DNA of 64,000 nt from Geomesophilobacter sediminis (lineage in GTDB: Bacteria > Desulfobacterota > Desulfuromonadia > Geobacterales > Geobacteraceae): the NCBI RefSeq assembly GCF_016458275.1, contig NZ_JAEMHM010000001.1, positions 62,001 to 126,000 of the forward strand, given 5' to 3'. The notes below the pieces were generated by a model, which worked only from the letters and a program-made list of their open reading frames with translations, searched no databases and was not told the origin of the DNA. Numbering within the stretch: the first letter of the stretch is position 1; each line of letters opens with the position of its first letter. Of this stretch, positions 1 to 7,416 are shown in pieces. A program made the translations under genes and the position numbers.

Positions 1-1
1 C

Positions 2-577
2 GAGGAGGCGAAGACGGAGACCCTCGATCCCACCGACGTGCGCGAGCAGGTCACCGCGATCATGAATACCATCGACTACATGTCGCGCACCATCGACGAT
101 TTCCGGAATTTCTTCCGTCAGGACAAGGAGAAGCGGATCTTCAACGTGAGCAGCGTGGTGACGAGCGTCCTGGAGCTGATCAATGCGAACCTCAGGTGCC
201 ACGACATCAAGGTGGACGTGCAGCTGGACCAAAACATCACCGTCGAGGGGTACCGCAACGAATACGCCCAGGTGCTGCTGAACCTGCTGGCGAATGCGCG
301 CGACGTGCTCGTCGAGCGCAAGGTCAAGGGGCCGCGCATCTCCATCTTCCTCGGGGCCGACGGCGACCGGTCGGTGCTGCGGGTGACCGACAACGCAGGC
401 GGGGTTGCCGAGGAGATCCTGCCGCGGATCTACGACCTTTACTTCTCCGGGAAGGAGTCCGGGACCGGCAGCGGTATCGGCCTCTACATGTCGAAGGTGA
501 TCATCGAGCAGAATATGGGGGGGGCCTTGAGTGCCCGCAATGTGGGGCAGGGCGCGGAATTCACCGTCTTGGTGTGA
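2..577 (+). CDS. Sensor histidine kinase, C-terminal part (cut by window edge)
   Basis: This is the 3' end of a histidine kinase; the reading frame is open from base 2 and its start lies outside the window. The visible 191 residues hold the end of the dimerisation region and the whole HATPase_c domain. The ATP-binding boxes are readable: the N box (NLLANARDVL), the G1 box (VTDNAGGV), the F-like box (YDLYFSGKE) and the G2 box (GTGSGIGLYMSKVI). As a family, such proteins autophosphorylate a His and pass the phosphate to a response regulator. The sensor domain and partner are not visible, so the signal is unknown. The kinase ends at the HATPase domain, with no C-terminal receiver. Confidence 0.9.
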   Translation, partial: EEAKTETLDPTDVREQVTAIMNTIDYMSRTIDDFRNFFRQDKEKRIFNVSSVVTSVLELINANLRCHDIKVDVQLDQNITVEGYRNEYAQVLLNLLANARDVLVERKVKGPRISIFLGADGDRSVLRVTDNAGGVAEEILPRIYDLYFSGKESGTGSGIGLYMSKVIIEQNMGGALSARNVGQGAEFTVLV

Positions 578-674
578 AGGGAGATCCAGCGACGTGCGGA
601 TTGGGACCGGGGCGGGTTGAAGAGAGAAGGGTGGAGGGGACGTTGCTTGCGTGCAAGATGGATTGCGTTACCGG

Positions 675-1037
675 TCAAGCCCGCTGCTTTTCCCGGATCA
701 TGTTGACGATTTCCCGGACGAAGGCGGCGTCGCAATTCTCGCTGCAGCGTTCCAGGTCGTCCTGGTCCATGCAATGGCGCGGGCAGTCGGGACTCGTGTC
801 CATGCGCTCGGTAAAGCGGGGTCCCTGGTAGAGGTCGACGAAGTCGCGCGCCTCGAAAACGATGCTGGAGATGCAGTTCTCCTTCTTGTGGGTGAAGAAG
901 AAAAGCCCGAATTCCAGCTCCTTGAAGTCGACCTTGTAACCGTTGAGCTGGACATCGGGGTCGCAGAGAAATTCGTCCCTGGTTCGCCAGATGGTAAGGC
1001 ACGTCGGGCACTGCTTGAAGATCTGAATGGAAGTCAT
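675..1037 (-). CDS. Small Cys-rich protein of unknown function
   Basis: This 120-residue protein is not recognised. It is soluble, with no signal peptide or membrane segment. It starts with a CPTC pair (residues 9-12) and has further cysteines in the second half (CPRHC, then CSENC), a pattern that could bind zinc or another metal. A GGGGG stretch lies five bases upstream of the ATG and could serve as ribosome binding site. It lies alone, convergent with the histidine kinase and divergent from the Cdh-like gene, with coding-like composition throughout. No function is proposed. Confidence 0.6.
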   Translation of the reverse strand: MTSIQIFKQCPTCLTIWRTRDEFLCDPDVQLNGYKVDFKELEFGLFFFTHKKENCISSIVFEARDFVDLYQGPRFTERMDTSPDCPRHCMDQDDLERCSENCDAAFVREIVNMIREKQRA

Positions 1038-1252
1038 CGTATCCCCCTGCCTTTTCCGTTTTACTACCGCCCCCAGTTTACCTTAATCACTTAACTTTTA
1101 CAAAACAGACCCGATTGGTCCGGGTGCCCCCCGATCGGGGAACACCGCGGGTGCCGCGGCGGCGCGCTTTACCTTGGCGCGTAAATGATGTACAAGGTCA
1201 GGTCCGTATCGGTTCGCCTCTCCCCGTGGCGTGCCGTCTGAAGGAGGGATTC

Positions 1253-1942
1253 ATGAAATCTGTTGCCATGCGCCGCGCCGGTGCCGTTTTGATACTGATG
1301 CTGACCTTTGCGGGGACCCTGCCGACCGGCGCTTGGGCCGGCTCCCGCGACTTTCTCTGGAAAACGGTCAGCACCTGCCTCGATCCTTCCGCCGTCGATT
1401 ACTGCGGGCAATGCTCGACGCCGCGCGCCGAGAAAGGGTGCGCCGGGCATGCGGCCTGCGGGGAGACGCTCCAGGTGCTGGCGGAGGCGAACAACTACGT
1501 GGCTTTTGCCGACCGCAAGATGTGCGGCTGCCCGGAGGGGTACTTCCACGCCCTGGCGATTCCCCGGGCGAAGGTGACCGGGGTGGAAGACCCGCACCGC
1601 CCGGAGGGGATCTGGTGCTTTGCGTGGGAGCTGGGGCGCCGGCGCATCGGTGACGAGACGGTCATGGCGCTGGTGGTGAATCCCCGTCTTTATCGCAGCC
1701 AGGACCAGTTGCATGTCCACGTCGTGAGGCTCAAGCCGGACGCGCGCCAGCGTTTTACCAAGCTGCCCCAGGCGCGGGTCCCCAATCTCGATCAGGTCTG
1801 GCGTACCGCCCGGGAAAAAGCAGAGGCGGCCAAGTTCACCGACTACGGTGTCCTGGTCGCCTCGTCCCCCGATGGGGGGTACCTGGTGGTGGTCGACCCG
1901 GTGAGTCCGGAAAAGGAATTCACCGAGGCGTACTGCCGGTAG
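1253..1942 (+). CDS. cdh: CDP-diacylglycerol pyrophosphatase-like protein (Cdh family), exported
   Basis: The 229-residue product resembles Cdh, which splits CDP-diacylglycerol into CMP and phosphatidic acid and belongs to the HIT superfamily. Supporting features are the N-terminal LWKTVSTC region, the ALAIPRAKVTGVEDP block, the CFAWELGRRR block, and the histidine motif RSQDQLHVHVVRLKP, equivalent to the HxH motif of the family. Residues 1 to about 28 form a signal peptide (basic start, hydrophobic core, ending GAWAG), so it acts in the periplasm. The ATG at 1253 was chosen over an in-frame start at 1115 because it follows AAGGAGGG and begins the signal peptide. The N-terminal half is unusually Cys-rich for the family. 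Its stop abuts the stop of the convergent next gene. Confidence 0.72.
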   Translation: MKSVAMRRAGAVLILMLTFAGTLPTGAWAGSRDFLWKTVSTCLDPSAVDYCGQCSTPRAEKGCAGHAACGETLQVLAEANNYVAFADRKMCGCPEGYFHALAIPRAKVTGVEDPHRPEGIWCFAWELGRRRIGDETVMALVVNPRLYRSQDQLHVHVVRLKPDARQRFTKLPQARVPNLDQVWRTAREKAEAAKFTDYGVLVASSPDGGYLVVVDPVSPEKEFTEAYCR

Positions 1943-2905
1943 TCATTGAATGCTGATCACCACCGCCGGGCACATCACCTCGAAGTCCCCGCTGGTGAAA
2001 TCGGCCTCGATGAAGCCGCCGTTGGTCCAGTGGCGGATCGACAGCGTCACCTCGAAAACCGCCACCCCCTGGGGCGGGACCAGGAAGTCCCGGTACCTCA
2101 CGTCGAAGGAACCGCCCACCCCGGTCGATTCGTAATCCCCCACCCCGAAGATCCCCCCTCCGTCTGCCGATAGAAACGCCACGTAATCGAACTGCGCCCG
2201 CTGTCCGGTCGGCGAGGTCGGCGGGTTGTTCCAGTATTCCAGGATTCCCAGCTCGGCGAGCATGCTGAGCATGCTGTTGTTGTCTCCGGCCTCGGCCAGG
2301 ACGTCGCAGTAGCCGTTCAGGGAGAGGTACGACTCCACGTTGAGCACCACCGCGTGCTCGTTGGGGTTTTCCCAGACGAAGATGAAGCTCAGGTCGTCGT
2401 TGCCGTCATTGGCCATCGGGGTGTTCCACTCCCCGCTGATCTTGGCCACGTTGTTCCAGGGGGCAAAGAGGGAACTCGTCATGGTGATGCCGTCGGAAGG
2501 AAAGATGAACAGGGGGCGGTCCAGGACCACGAAGCTGAGATTCGGGCTCTCCTGGCTCTGGTTCTTCACTGCCGCAAGGTGCTCGACGGCGCGGCGCCGG
2601 CTGGTGATCCCGTAGGCCAGGGTGTCGCTTTGGGTTTCCGACTGCTTGACCATCGCCGCCCGCTGCTTTTCCAGAAAACGGCGCATCTCGGTCTGGTTCT
2701 GCTCCAGGATGCCGTCCAGCTCGCTGCTGCGTCCGAGGCTGTTCAGGCACGGCTCGAGGAGCTTGGCATCGAACCTGCCGCGGTGGGCGAGCAGGCGGGT
2801 ACGTTCGTAGAAATTGGCCTGGCTGAGCAGCGTCGAGCAGCGCCGCCTTTTGTCCTTTGCCAGCGCCAGCGCCCCCTTCAGTTCCTCCTGCGTGAACTGT
2901 CTCAT
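1943..2905 (-). CDS. Hypothetical protein, 320 residues
   Basis: I do not recognise this protein. The first 130 residues are charged and probably helical, with heptad-like spacing (residues about 60-100 could form a coiled coil). The remainder is rich in aromatic and beta-forming residues (WNNVAKISGEWNTP, FIFVWENPNEHAVV, YLSLNGYCDVLAEAG, GVGDYESTGVGGSFDVRYRDF) and looks like a beta-sandwich. No signal peptide or membrane segment is seen. AAGGAGGA precedes the ATG at good spacing, and composition is typical of real genes. It is convergent with the Cdh-like gene and seems to be a single-gene unit. Confidence 0.6.
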   Translation of the reverse strand: MRQFTQEELKGALALAKDKRRRCSTLLSQANFYERTRLLAHRGRFDAKLLEPCLNSLGRSSELDGILEQNQTEMRRFLEKQRAAMVKQSETQSDTLAYGITSRRRAVEHLAAVKNQSQESPNLSFVVLDRPLFIFPSDGITMTSSLFAPWNNVAKISGEWNTPMANDGNDDLSFIFVWENPNEHAVVLNVESYLSLNGYCDVLAEAGDNNSMLSMLAELGILEYWNNPPTSPTGQRAQFDYVAFLSADGGGIFGVGDYESTGVGGSFDVRYRDFLVPPQGVAVFEVTLSIRHWTNGGFIEADFTSGDFEVMCPAVVISIQ

Positions 2906-3019
2906 GGCCGGTCCTCCTTCCTTGAAGTTCCGGCCATTCTATCAGATGTTAAGTGATAGTTAATTCGTGCCGGGTGGCGAAGTTGCGGTCCGGAGGGGCC
3001 GGGGCTGACCTTGCCGCCG

Positions 3020-3208
3020 CTAGGTTGCCGTTTGGGAATGGTAATCGCTGAGATTGGACCGGATGAACTGCCGGACCTGCATCATGATTTTCAGGCGCTT
3101 GTGCAGGACCTCGCGTTCACCGGGATCGCTGCTCGCGGTGAGCCGCTGCAGCAGGTCGCGAAGATGGTGGTTGATGACGTCAAGTGGGTTGAGATGGCTT
3201 TTCTTCAT
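3020..3208 (-). CDS. Small hypothetical protein (62 residues)
   Basis: This short, charged, probably all-helical protein begins MKKSHLNPLDVINHHLRDLL. A strong ribosome binding site (AAGGAGGA, spaced six bases from the ATG) is the main reason to accept it as a gene. No domain is recognised. It is soluble, without signal peptide or cysteines. It lies between the 320-residue hypothetical gene and the Hsp20 pair, all on the minus strand, but the 300-base gap to the Hsp20 genes suggests it is transcribed separately. Confidence 0.5.
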   Translation of the reverse strand: MKKSHLNPLDVINHHLRDLLQRLTASSDPGEREVLHKRLKIMMQVRQFIRSNLSDYHSQTAT

Positions 3209-3381
3209 AACATCCTCCTTGGGGGCAGGAAAAATCGAAAACCCAAATCGACCGATAGGGCGGGTTGTCGAGAAAGGGAAGGGCCGCGCTGCATTTACCT
3301 GTAGATGTCGGACTGGCGATGCCGGCAGCTAATCTTGTCGCAAGCGCGTCCTTTTCAAGCAAGCAGAAAGCTGCCTACCCG

Positions 3382-3462
3382 GTGGGAGCGCCTTTCCAGG
3401 CGCGAATATCGGCAACCGATACAACCGCCTCCGGCGGTTCGCGCCAGGAATGGCGCTCCCAC
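3382..3462. repeat. REP/BIME-like imperfect palindrome
   Basis: This 81-base sequence between the 62-residue gene and the Hsp20 gene is an imperfect palindrome. The left arm begins GTGGGAGCGCC and continues to GGCGCGAA; the right arm reads TTCGCGCC and ends GGCGCTCCCAC. Smaller inner hairpins are visible (ATCGGCAACCGAT and CCGCCTCCGGCGG). Extragenic palindromes that open with GTGGGAGC are widespread in GC-rich proteobacteria. No RAYT transposase is encoded in the window. The remainder of the 313-base gap shows no gene. Confidence 0.65.
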
Positions 3463-3521
3463 AGAATGTTCGGCAGGTTCGTGTCGGTTGTACAAGAAGG
3501 TCGGGTCGGTCCTGCCTGCGG

Positions 3522-3914
3522 TCAAGAGACCTTGACTTCGATCTTGCGCGGTTTGGCAGCCTCGGCCACCGGGATCCTCAGGGTGAGGACGCCGTTGACG
3601 AAATCCGCCCGCGCCTTGGCATGATCCAACTCGTCGCTGATCCGGAACTGCCGGCGGTACCGGGCGAGTTCGAACTCGGTAAAGAGCGTGCGCCCCGGCA
3701 TCGCTTCCGGTGCCTCCGCAGCGATGGTGAGCACCCCCTGGTCCACGCTCACCTCCAGGGACTCTTTCCCGGCGCCCGGCAGATCGGCGACCAGCATCAG
3801 CCCCTCTTCGTATTCGACGATGTCGACCGCCGGCGCCACGACGTGCCGGTAGCTCCGGGTTTCCTCGCCCCGCGCGGGGGAAGGTGCGTTGTTTACCATG
3901 ACGTTTCCAGCCAT
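3522..3914 (-). CDS. Small heat shock protein, Hsp20/alpha-crystallin family
   Basis: This 130-residue protein is an ATP-independent holdase chaperone of the Hsp20 family. The alpha-crystallin domain spans about residues 25-125 (VDIVEYEEGLMLVADLPG at the start, then FVNGVLTLRIPVAE, the conserved beta-strand pattern near the C terminus). The lysine-rich tail (PRKIEVKV) is the family's usual end. AAAGGAGGT lies upstream of the ATG. It is the second of two Hsp20 genes, 31 bases downstream of the first, and is probably cotranscribed with it from the promoter proposed at 4425-4452. Paired Hsp20 paralogues often form mixed oligomers. Confidence 0.93.
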   Translation of the reverse strand: MAGNVMVNNAPSPARGEETRSYRHVVAPAVDIVEYEEGLMLVADLPGAGKESLEVSVDQGVLTIAAEAPEAMPGRTLFTEFELARYRRQFRISDELDHAKARADFVNGVLTLRIPVAEAAKPRKIEVKVS

Positions 3915-3945
3915 CGTGATGACCTCCTTTCCTTAGGTTTTTGCC

Positions 3946-4389
3946 TTACGCTGCGGCAATTTCGATCCGGCGCGGTTTTTCGTGCGCTGCCTTGGGCATG
4001 GTGATGCGCATGATCCCGTCCTTGCACACCGCCGAGATCCTCTCGGCATCGACCTCGACCGGGAGCTCGATCGCCCGGGAAAAACGGCCCCTCCAAAGCT
4101 CCTGGCGGTGCGGAATCTGGCCCCGCTGCTCGAGAGCCGGTTTCCTTTCTCCGGATACGGTGACGGTGTTCCTGAGTACGGTTACCTCGGCCGACTTCGG
4201 GTCGACACCGGGAATCATGACGTCGAGGTAGAGGTTGTTTTCGTCCTCGCCGAGATTGGCGGGGGGGGAACGGTGTGCGGAAAAAAGGGGGGACATGGCC
4301 GCGGAGCGGGGGGACCCGGTGCCCCGGAAAGCCTCATCCATTTCCCTGCGCAGATTGTCCAGCTCCCGGTACAAATCAAAACTAGCCAT
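3946..4389 (-). CDS. Small heat shock protein, Hsp20/alpha-crystallin family
   Basis: This first gene of the Hsp20 pair encodes 147 residues. The N-terminal arm (MASFDLYRELDNLRREMDEAF) is typical of class A bacterial Hsp20. The alpha-crystallin domain follows from about residue 40 (NLYLDVMIPGVDPKSAEV) and ends with the conserved DGIMRITMPKA block and a RRIEIAAA tail. The start at 4389 was preferred to an upstream in-frame start at 4452 because AAAGGAGGT sits just before it and the protein then matches the family length. A run of eight C (eight G on the plus strand at 4261-4268) lies within the gene. Confidence 0.93.
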   Translation of the reverse strand: MASFDLYRELDNLRREMDEAFRGTGSPRSAAMSPLFSAHRSPPANLGEDENNLYLDVMIPGVDPKSAEVTVLRNTVTVSGERKPALEQRGQIPHRQELWRGRFSRAIELPVEVDAERISAVCKDGIMRITMPKAAHEKPRRIEIAAA

Positions 4390-4424
4390 GGTTGCTACCT
4401 CCTTTGCATTGCTTTTCTGCGCAT

Positions 4425-4452
4425 AAAATAAGAAGCGCTTTTCCAAAATCAA
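4425..4452 (-). promoter_or_regulatory. Candidate promoter of the Hsp20 pair
   Basis: Read on the minus strand, TTGATT and TATTTT are separated by 16 bases, a good vegetative promoter shape, and lie about 40 bases upstream of the first Hsp20 start codon. A small palindrome (AAGCGCTT) lies in the spacer. A CTTGAT element also fits the -35 half of a heat-shock promoter, but no matching -10 was found. The remaining 286 bases up to the next gene at 4739 show no other clear signal. Confidence 0.4.
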
Positions 4453-4738
4453 GGGGGGCGCCGATAAAAAGTGCGACGGGTAAATCTGACGGTGATTCGG
4501 CCGGTTACGGCGGTGTTTGCGTGGAGGCGTCTCCGGCCGGATCCTTAAAACAGCAGTCGCCGCGGAGAGGCGAGCCGGCCGTGCCGCAAACGATCGAAGG
4601 TTCGTCAGTGGGTAAGGTGGGAGCGTGCCAATCTCAAATGCGTTGCCGAAAGGAGCGGATTCAGTTAGATTATTGCCGTTTCGCCGTCTTCGCCTGTCAA
4701 CCGCTTCAAAATCGAAGCGTTATAGGGATCAAAAGCTC

Positions 4739-5026
4739 ATGATGTCACCGTCCAAGATACTCCCCCTCCTGATGCTTCTCGTGCTGCTCCACTTGGTGGC
4801 GGCGCGTGAGGGGCGGGCGGCGGAGGAGTCACTATCCCCGGAATTTCTCGAATACCTGGGAACGGTGGAGTCTTCCGGCATCAAGGGGCTTGAGAATATG
4901 ACCCTGGAGGAGCTCTACTCGATGCTCAAGAAGATGATCGGGGGAGAGTCCTCGAAAACGGGAAAGCAGAAAGACGGCAGCGCGCACCAGAAGGAAAACG
5001 AGCATGGCAATGTCCCCAAAAAATAG
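4739..5026 (+). CDS. Small exported hypothetical protein
   Basis: The 95-residue product has an N-terminal signal peptide (MMSPSKILPLLMLLVLLHLV, cleavage near GRAAEES), so the mature part of about 68 residues is probably periplasmic. The mature part is acidic and helical (ESLSPEFLEYLGTVES, MTLEELYSMLKKMIGG) with a lysine-rich tail. ATG codons at 4739 and 4742 are adjacent and either could start. It overlaps the DUF3106 gene by 23 bases, so the two are almost surely cotranslated. In DUF3106 / sigma / DUF3619 loci such small proteins recur, but their function is unknown. Confidence 0.65.
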   Translation: MMSPSKILPLLMLLVLLHLVAAREGRAAEESLSPEFLEYLGTVESSGIKGLENMTLEELYSMLKKMIGGESSKTGKQKDGSAHQKENEHGNVPKK

Positions 5027-5507
5027 CCTGGTCCTCATCTTGCTCCTGGCGATTTCTCTCCTGGCCCCCGCCTGGGCCGGGGCGGAAACGACGGGTATCC
5101 GGTGGGAGAGCCTGTCGCCGGCGCAGCAGCATGTGCTCAAACAACTGCATGCGCGGTGGCACAAGCTTTCCGTGGAGCGCCAGGAACAATACCTGCGCGG
5201 CGCGGAAAAATGGCTCTCCCTCGGAGACAAGGAGCGCCAGAGGGCGCGGGAGCGGTTTGCCCAGTGGCAAAAACTCTCGCCCGACAAGCGGGAGATGATC
5301 CGGCGCAACCTGGCCACCTTCCGGTCCATGCCGGCGGCGGACCAGGACCGGATCCGCCAGCAGTTTCGGGACTTCAACAACATGCCGGACGCCGACCGCC
5401 AGCAGTTGCGCGAGCAATGGCGTTCGATGTCGCCTCAGGAGCGGCACGAGTTTCTGCACGACCAGCGGCGGGGTCCCCCCATTCCGCGACCGATGATGCG
5501 GAGGTAA
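5004..5507 (+). CDS. DUF3106 family exported protein
   Basis: This 167-residue protein has a signal peptide (LVLILLLAISLLAPAWAGAE) followed by the repeated helical motif typical of DUF3106: WESLSPAQQHVL, WLSLGDKERQRAR, WQKLSPDKREMIRR, FRSMPAADQDRIRQ, FNNMPDADRQQLRE and WRSMSPQERHEF. That makes about six repeats of roughly 20-22 residues, each with a W/F-x-x-L/M-s/p core. The function is unknown; the helices resemble metal- or stress-sensing periplasmic proteins in overall shape only. In beta- and deltaproteobacteria the family lies next to an ECF sigma gene and DUF3619, as it does here. Confidence 0.85.
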   Translation: MAMSPKNSLVLILLLAISLLAPAWAGAETTGIRWESLSPAQQHVLKQLHARWHKLSVERQEQYLRGAEKWLSLGDKERQRARERFAQWQKLSPDKREMIRRNLATFRSMPAADQDRIRQQFRDFNNMPDADRQQLREQWRSMSPQERHEFLHDQRRGPPIPRPMMRR

Positions 5508-5542
5508 TCAAGCGGGGGAAGAGCTGGTGGTCGGGTAAAGGT

Positions 5543-6442
5543 GTGAACAAAGACGACAGGGACGCTACGGCGGGACATAGTATTGGAAAAACAGGGATCT
5601 TGGTGCTGGGCGCCCTGATCCTGTTCGTGTTGGGGCAACCGGCCCGAAGCCAGGCCGGGAGCGGGGCGGACGCCGAAAAAAAATCCCGCGTTGCCGCCGA
5701 AGTCGGGTTCGATGTCGCTACCGGCAGCTACGGCAATCCGACCTCGACCACCACGGTCGCGGTGCCGTTCTCGCTGAGCTACCTGGTCACGCCGCGCTTC
5801 GATCTGGGGCTTTCCATCCCGTATCTTTGGCAGAGCAACGAGGAAGTCGTCGGGGGGAAACCGGTCCGTTCCGGAAAACTCGTGGCGGCGCGCGGAGCCG
5901 CTCCGGCGGCCCCCCCGATGATGGGGGGAGGGAGCTCCACCGTTTCGGCGAGCCGGACCCGCGCGGTCAGCGGTCTCGGCGACCTGCTCCTTTCCGCCGG
6001 ATACACCCTGCTCCCCGAGACCGATGGGGTCCCGGAACTGCGCGCCGTGGCGGGGCTTAAGGTGCCGACGGCCGACTCGGGGCTGGGGACCGGAGCCGTC
6101 GACGGCGTGGCCGGGTTCACCTCGAGCAAGTGGCTGGGGAACTGGTACCTCTACCTCGACGGCGACTACACCGTCCAGGGGAGGACCTCCCTCTACAACG
6201 CCCGCAACTATTTCGGTTATGACCTGGGGGTGGGATACGAGGTGCTCCCGGGGCTCAGGACCGACTTCGGGATCAAGGGTATGACCGCCACCGAGGAGGG
6301 GACCGGGGCGGGGCTGCAGCTGGAAGCAAAGGTTCTCTACGTCCTCAGCCGCCGGGTCTTTCTCAAGACCTATCTGGACCGCGGCCTCACCACCTGGTCG
6401 CCCGACTGGCAAGGGGGCGGCGCGGTCAGTATCAGTTTCTAG
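5543..6442 (+). CDS. Probable outer-membrane beta-barrel protein
   Basis: The 299-residue product has an N-terminal extension, a hydrophobic signal (GILVLGALILFVLGQPARSQA) and a mature part with alternating amphipathic strands ending in a C-terminal aromatic residue (GGGAVSISF), the usual signature of outer-membrane barrels. Strands such as VPFSLSYLVTPRFDLGLSIP and LSRRVFLKTYLDRGLT support this. It resembles transporter- or phenol-pathway-type (MetA-like) barrels, but no substrate can be assigned. GTG at 5543 is the best start before the signal peptide; no ATG is available and the ribosome site is weak. It lies 35 bases after the DUF3106 gene and in the same frame as the sigma gene that follows. 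Confidence 0.65.
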   Translation: MNKDDRDATAGHSIGKTGILVLGALILFVLGQPARSQAGSGADAEKKSRVAAEVGFDVATGSYGNPTSTTTVAVPFSLSYLVTPRFDLGLSIPYLWQSNEEVVGGKPVRSGKLVAARGAAPAAPPMMGGGSSTVSASRTRAVSGLGDLLLSAGYTLLPETDGVPELRAVAGLKVPTADSGLGTGAVDGVAGFTSSKWLGNWYLYLDGDYTVQGRTSLYNARNYFGYDLGVGYEVLPGLRTDFGIKGMTATEEGTGAGLQLEAKVLYVLSRRVFLKTYLDRGLTTWSPDWQGGGAVSISF

Positions 6443-6523
6443 GGTATCCGGATTGCGGGTACCCCCGGCTGCACGGAGTTTCGTCTGTACGACAACGCCC
6501 AACTGAATACTTTCCTCGCGGCG

Positions 6524-7024
6524 GTGGAGAGAAAGGCCTTTCGAATGGCCGCCGTGGCTTGCAGCAACGACGACGAGGCCCTCGACATCGTGCAGGACTC
6601 GATGCTGGCCTTTGTCCGCAAGTACCGGACCCATCCCGCCGGCGAGTGGAGCCCCCTCTTTTACCGGGTGCTGCAGAGCCGGATCACCGACTGGCACCGC
6701 CGCTCCACGGTACGGAACCGGGTGCGGAGCTGGCTTGGGTTTGGCAACGACGACAACGACGACAGCGATCCTTTGGAAAACGTCCCGGACCGGGAGACCC
6801 TGCATCCCGACCGCCTCTTCGAAGATGGCCAGTTGGCCGCGGCGCTGGAAAAGGCGCTCCGGACCCTTCCGCTGCGGCAGCAGCAGGCATTCTTGATGCG
6901 GGCCTGGGAAGGGCTCGACACCCGGGAGACGGCAGTAGCGATGGGATGTTCGGAAGGAAGCGTAAAAACGCACTATTTCAGGGCGTTGCAGGCCCTGAGG
7001 GGACACTTGGAGGAGTACCGGTGA
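6524..7024 (+). CDS. RNA polymerase ECF-type sigma factor
   Basis: This sigma-70 family protein has region 2 at the N terminus (DEALDIVQDSMLAFVRKY, LFYRVLQSRITDWHRR) and region 4 at the C terminus (LPLRQQQAFLMRAWEGL, then the helix-turn-helix TRETAVAMGCSEGSVKTH). GTG at 6524 is the first standard start codon. However, the frame upstream (RLYDNAQLNTFLAAV, 6482-6526) reads like the missing start of region 2, so translation probably begins earlier at a non-standard codon, possibly CTG 6485 after GGAG at 6475-6478. Its stop overlaps the DUF3619 start, which implies coupled translation and an anti-sigma-like partner. Confidence 0.88.
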   Translation: MERKAFRMAAVACSNDDEALDIVQDSMLAFVRKYRTHPAGEWSPLFYRVLQSRITDWHRRSTVRNRVRSWLGFGNDDNDDSDPLENVPDRETLHPDRLFEDGQLAAALEKALRTLPLRQQQAFLMRAWEGLDTRETAVAMGCSEGSVKTHYFRALQALRGHLEEYR

Positions 7025-7416
7025 TGAAAAAGGCCATTTTGAACGACGAAGAACTGGTCGGTACCATCCGGGAGCAGCTGGATGCAAGTGTGGACCGCCT
7101 CGATCCGAAGGTGGCCGACCGGCTCTACCGCGCGCGGATGCAGGCCCTGGCCGCGGCGCCGGAAGGCAAGGGTTGGTATGGCTTCTTCCCGGCCTGGCTG
7201 TCGCCGGCGCGGCTTTCCCTGGGGGCGGTCGGGCTGCTGGCGGTTTCCCTGTTCGCCTTTAATCCCTCGCACGGCACCCGCGGCATGGCGCCGGAGGACC
7301 TGGAGGTGGTCACCTCCCAGGAGAACATGACCATGATCCAGGACCTCGACTTCTACCGCTGGCTCGCCACCAACCCGCAATTGGTAAAGCAAAAGATGAA
7401 GGCGGAAAAACGCTGA
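7024..7416 (+). CDS. DUF3619-like membrane protein, probable partner of the sigma factor
   Basis: The 130-residue product has a cytoplasmic N-terminal helical segment (residues 1-55, with LDPKVADRLYRARMQALA), one transmembrane helix (about residues 60-77, LSLGAVGLLAVSLFAF) and a periplasmic tail ending in EDLEVVTSQENMTMIQDLDFYRWL. This matches DUF3619 proteins found directly after ECF sigma genes. The topology is that of a membrane anti-sigma factor, but direct anti-sigma action is an inference. The ATG overlaps the sigma stop codon (TGATG). Confidence 0.75.
   Translation: MKKAILNDEELVGTIREQLDASVDRLDPKVADRLYRARMQALAAAPEGKGWYGFFPAWLSPARLSLGAVGLLAVSLFAFNPSHGTRGMAPEDLEVVTSQENMTMIQDLDFYRWLATNPQLVKQKMKAEKR

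Noticed and set aside
4261-4268. Eight-G run in the Hsp20 gene as a slippage site
   Set aside because: Runs of up to eight G occur several times in this window (for example near 8842, 12998 and 28968), so eight is background here.
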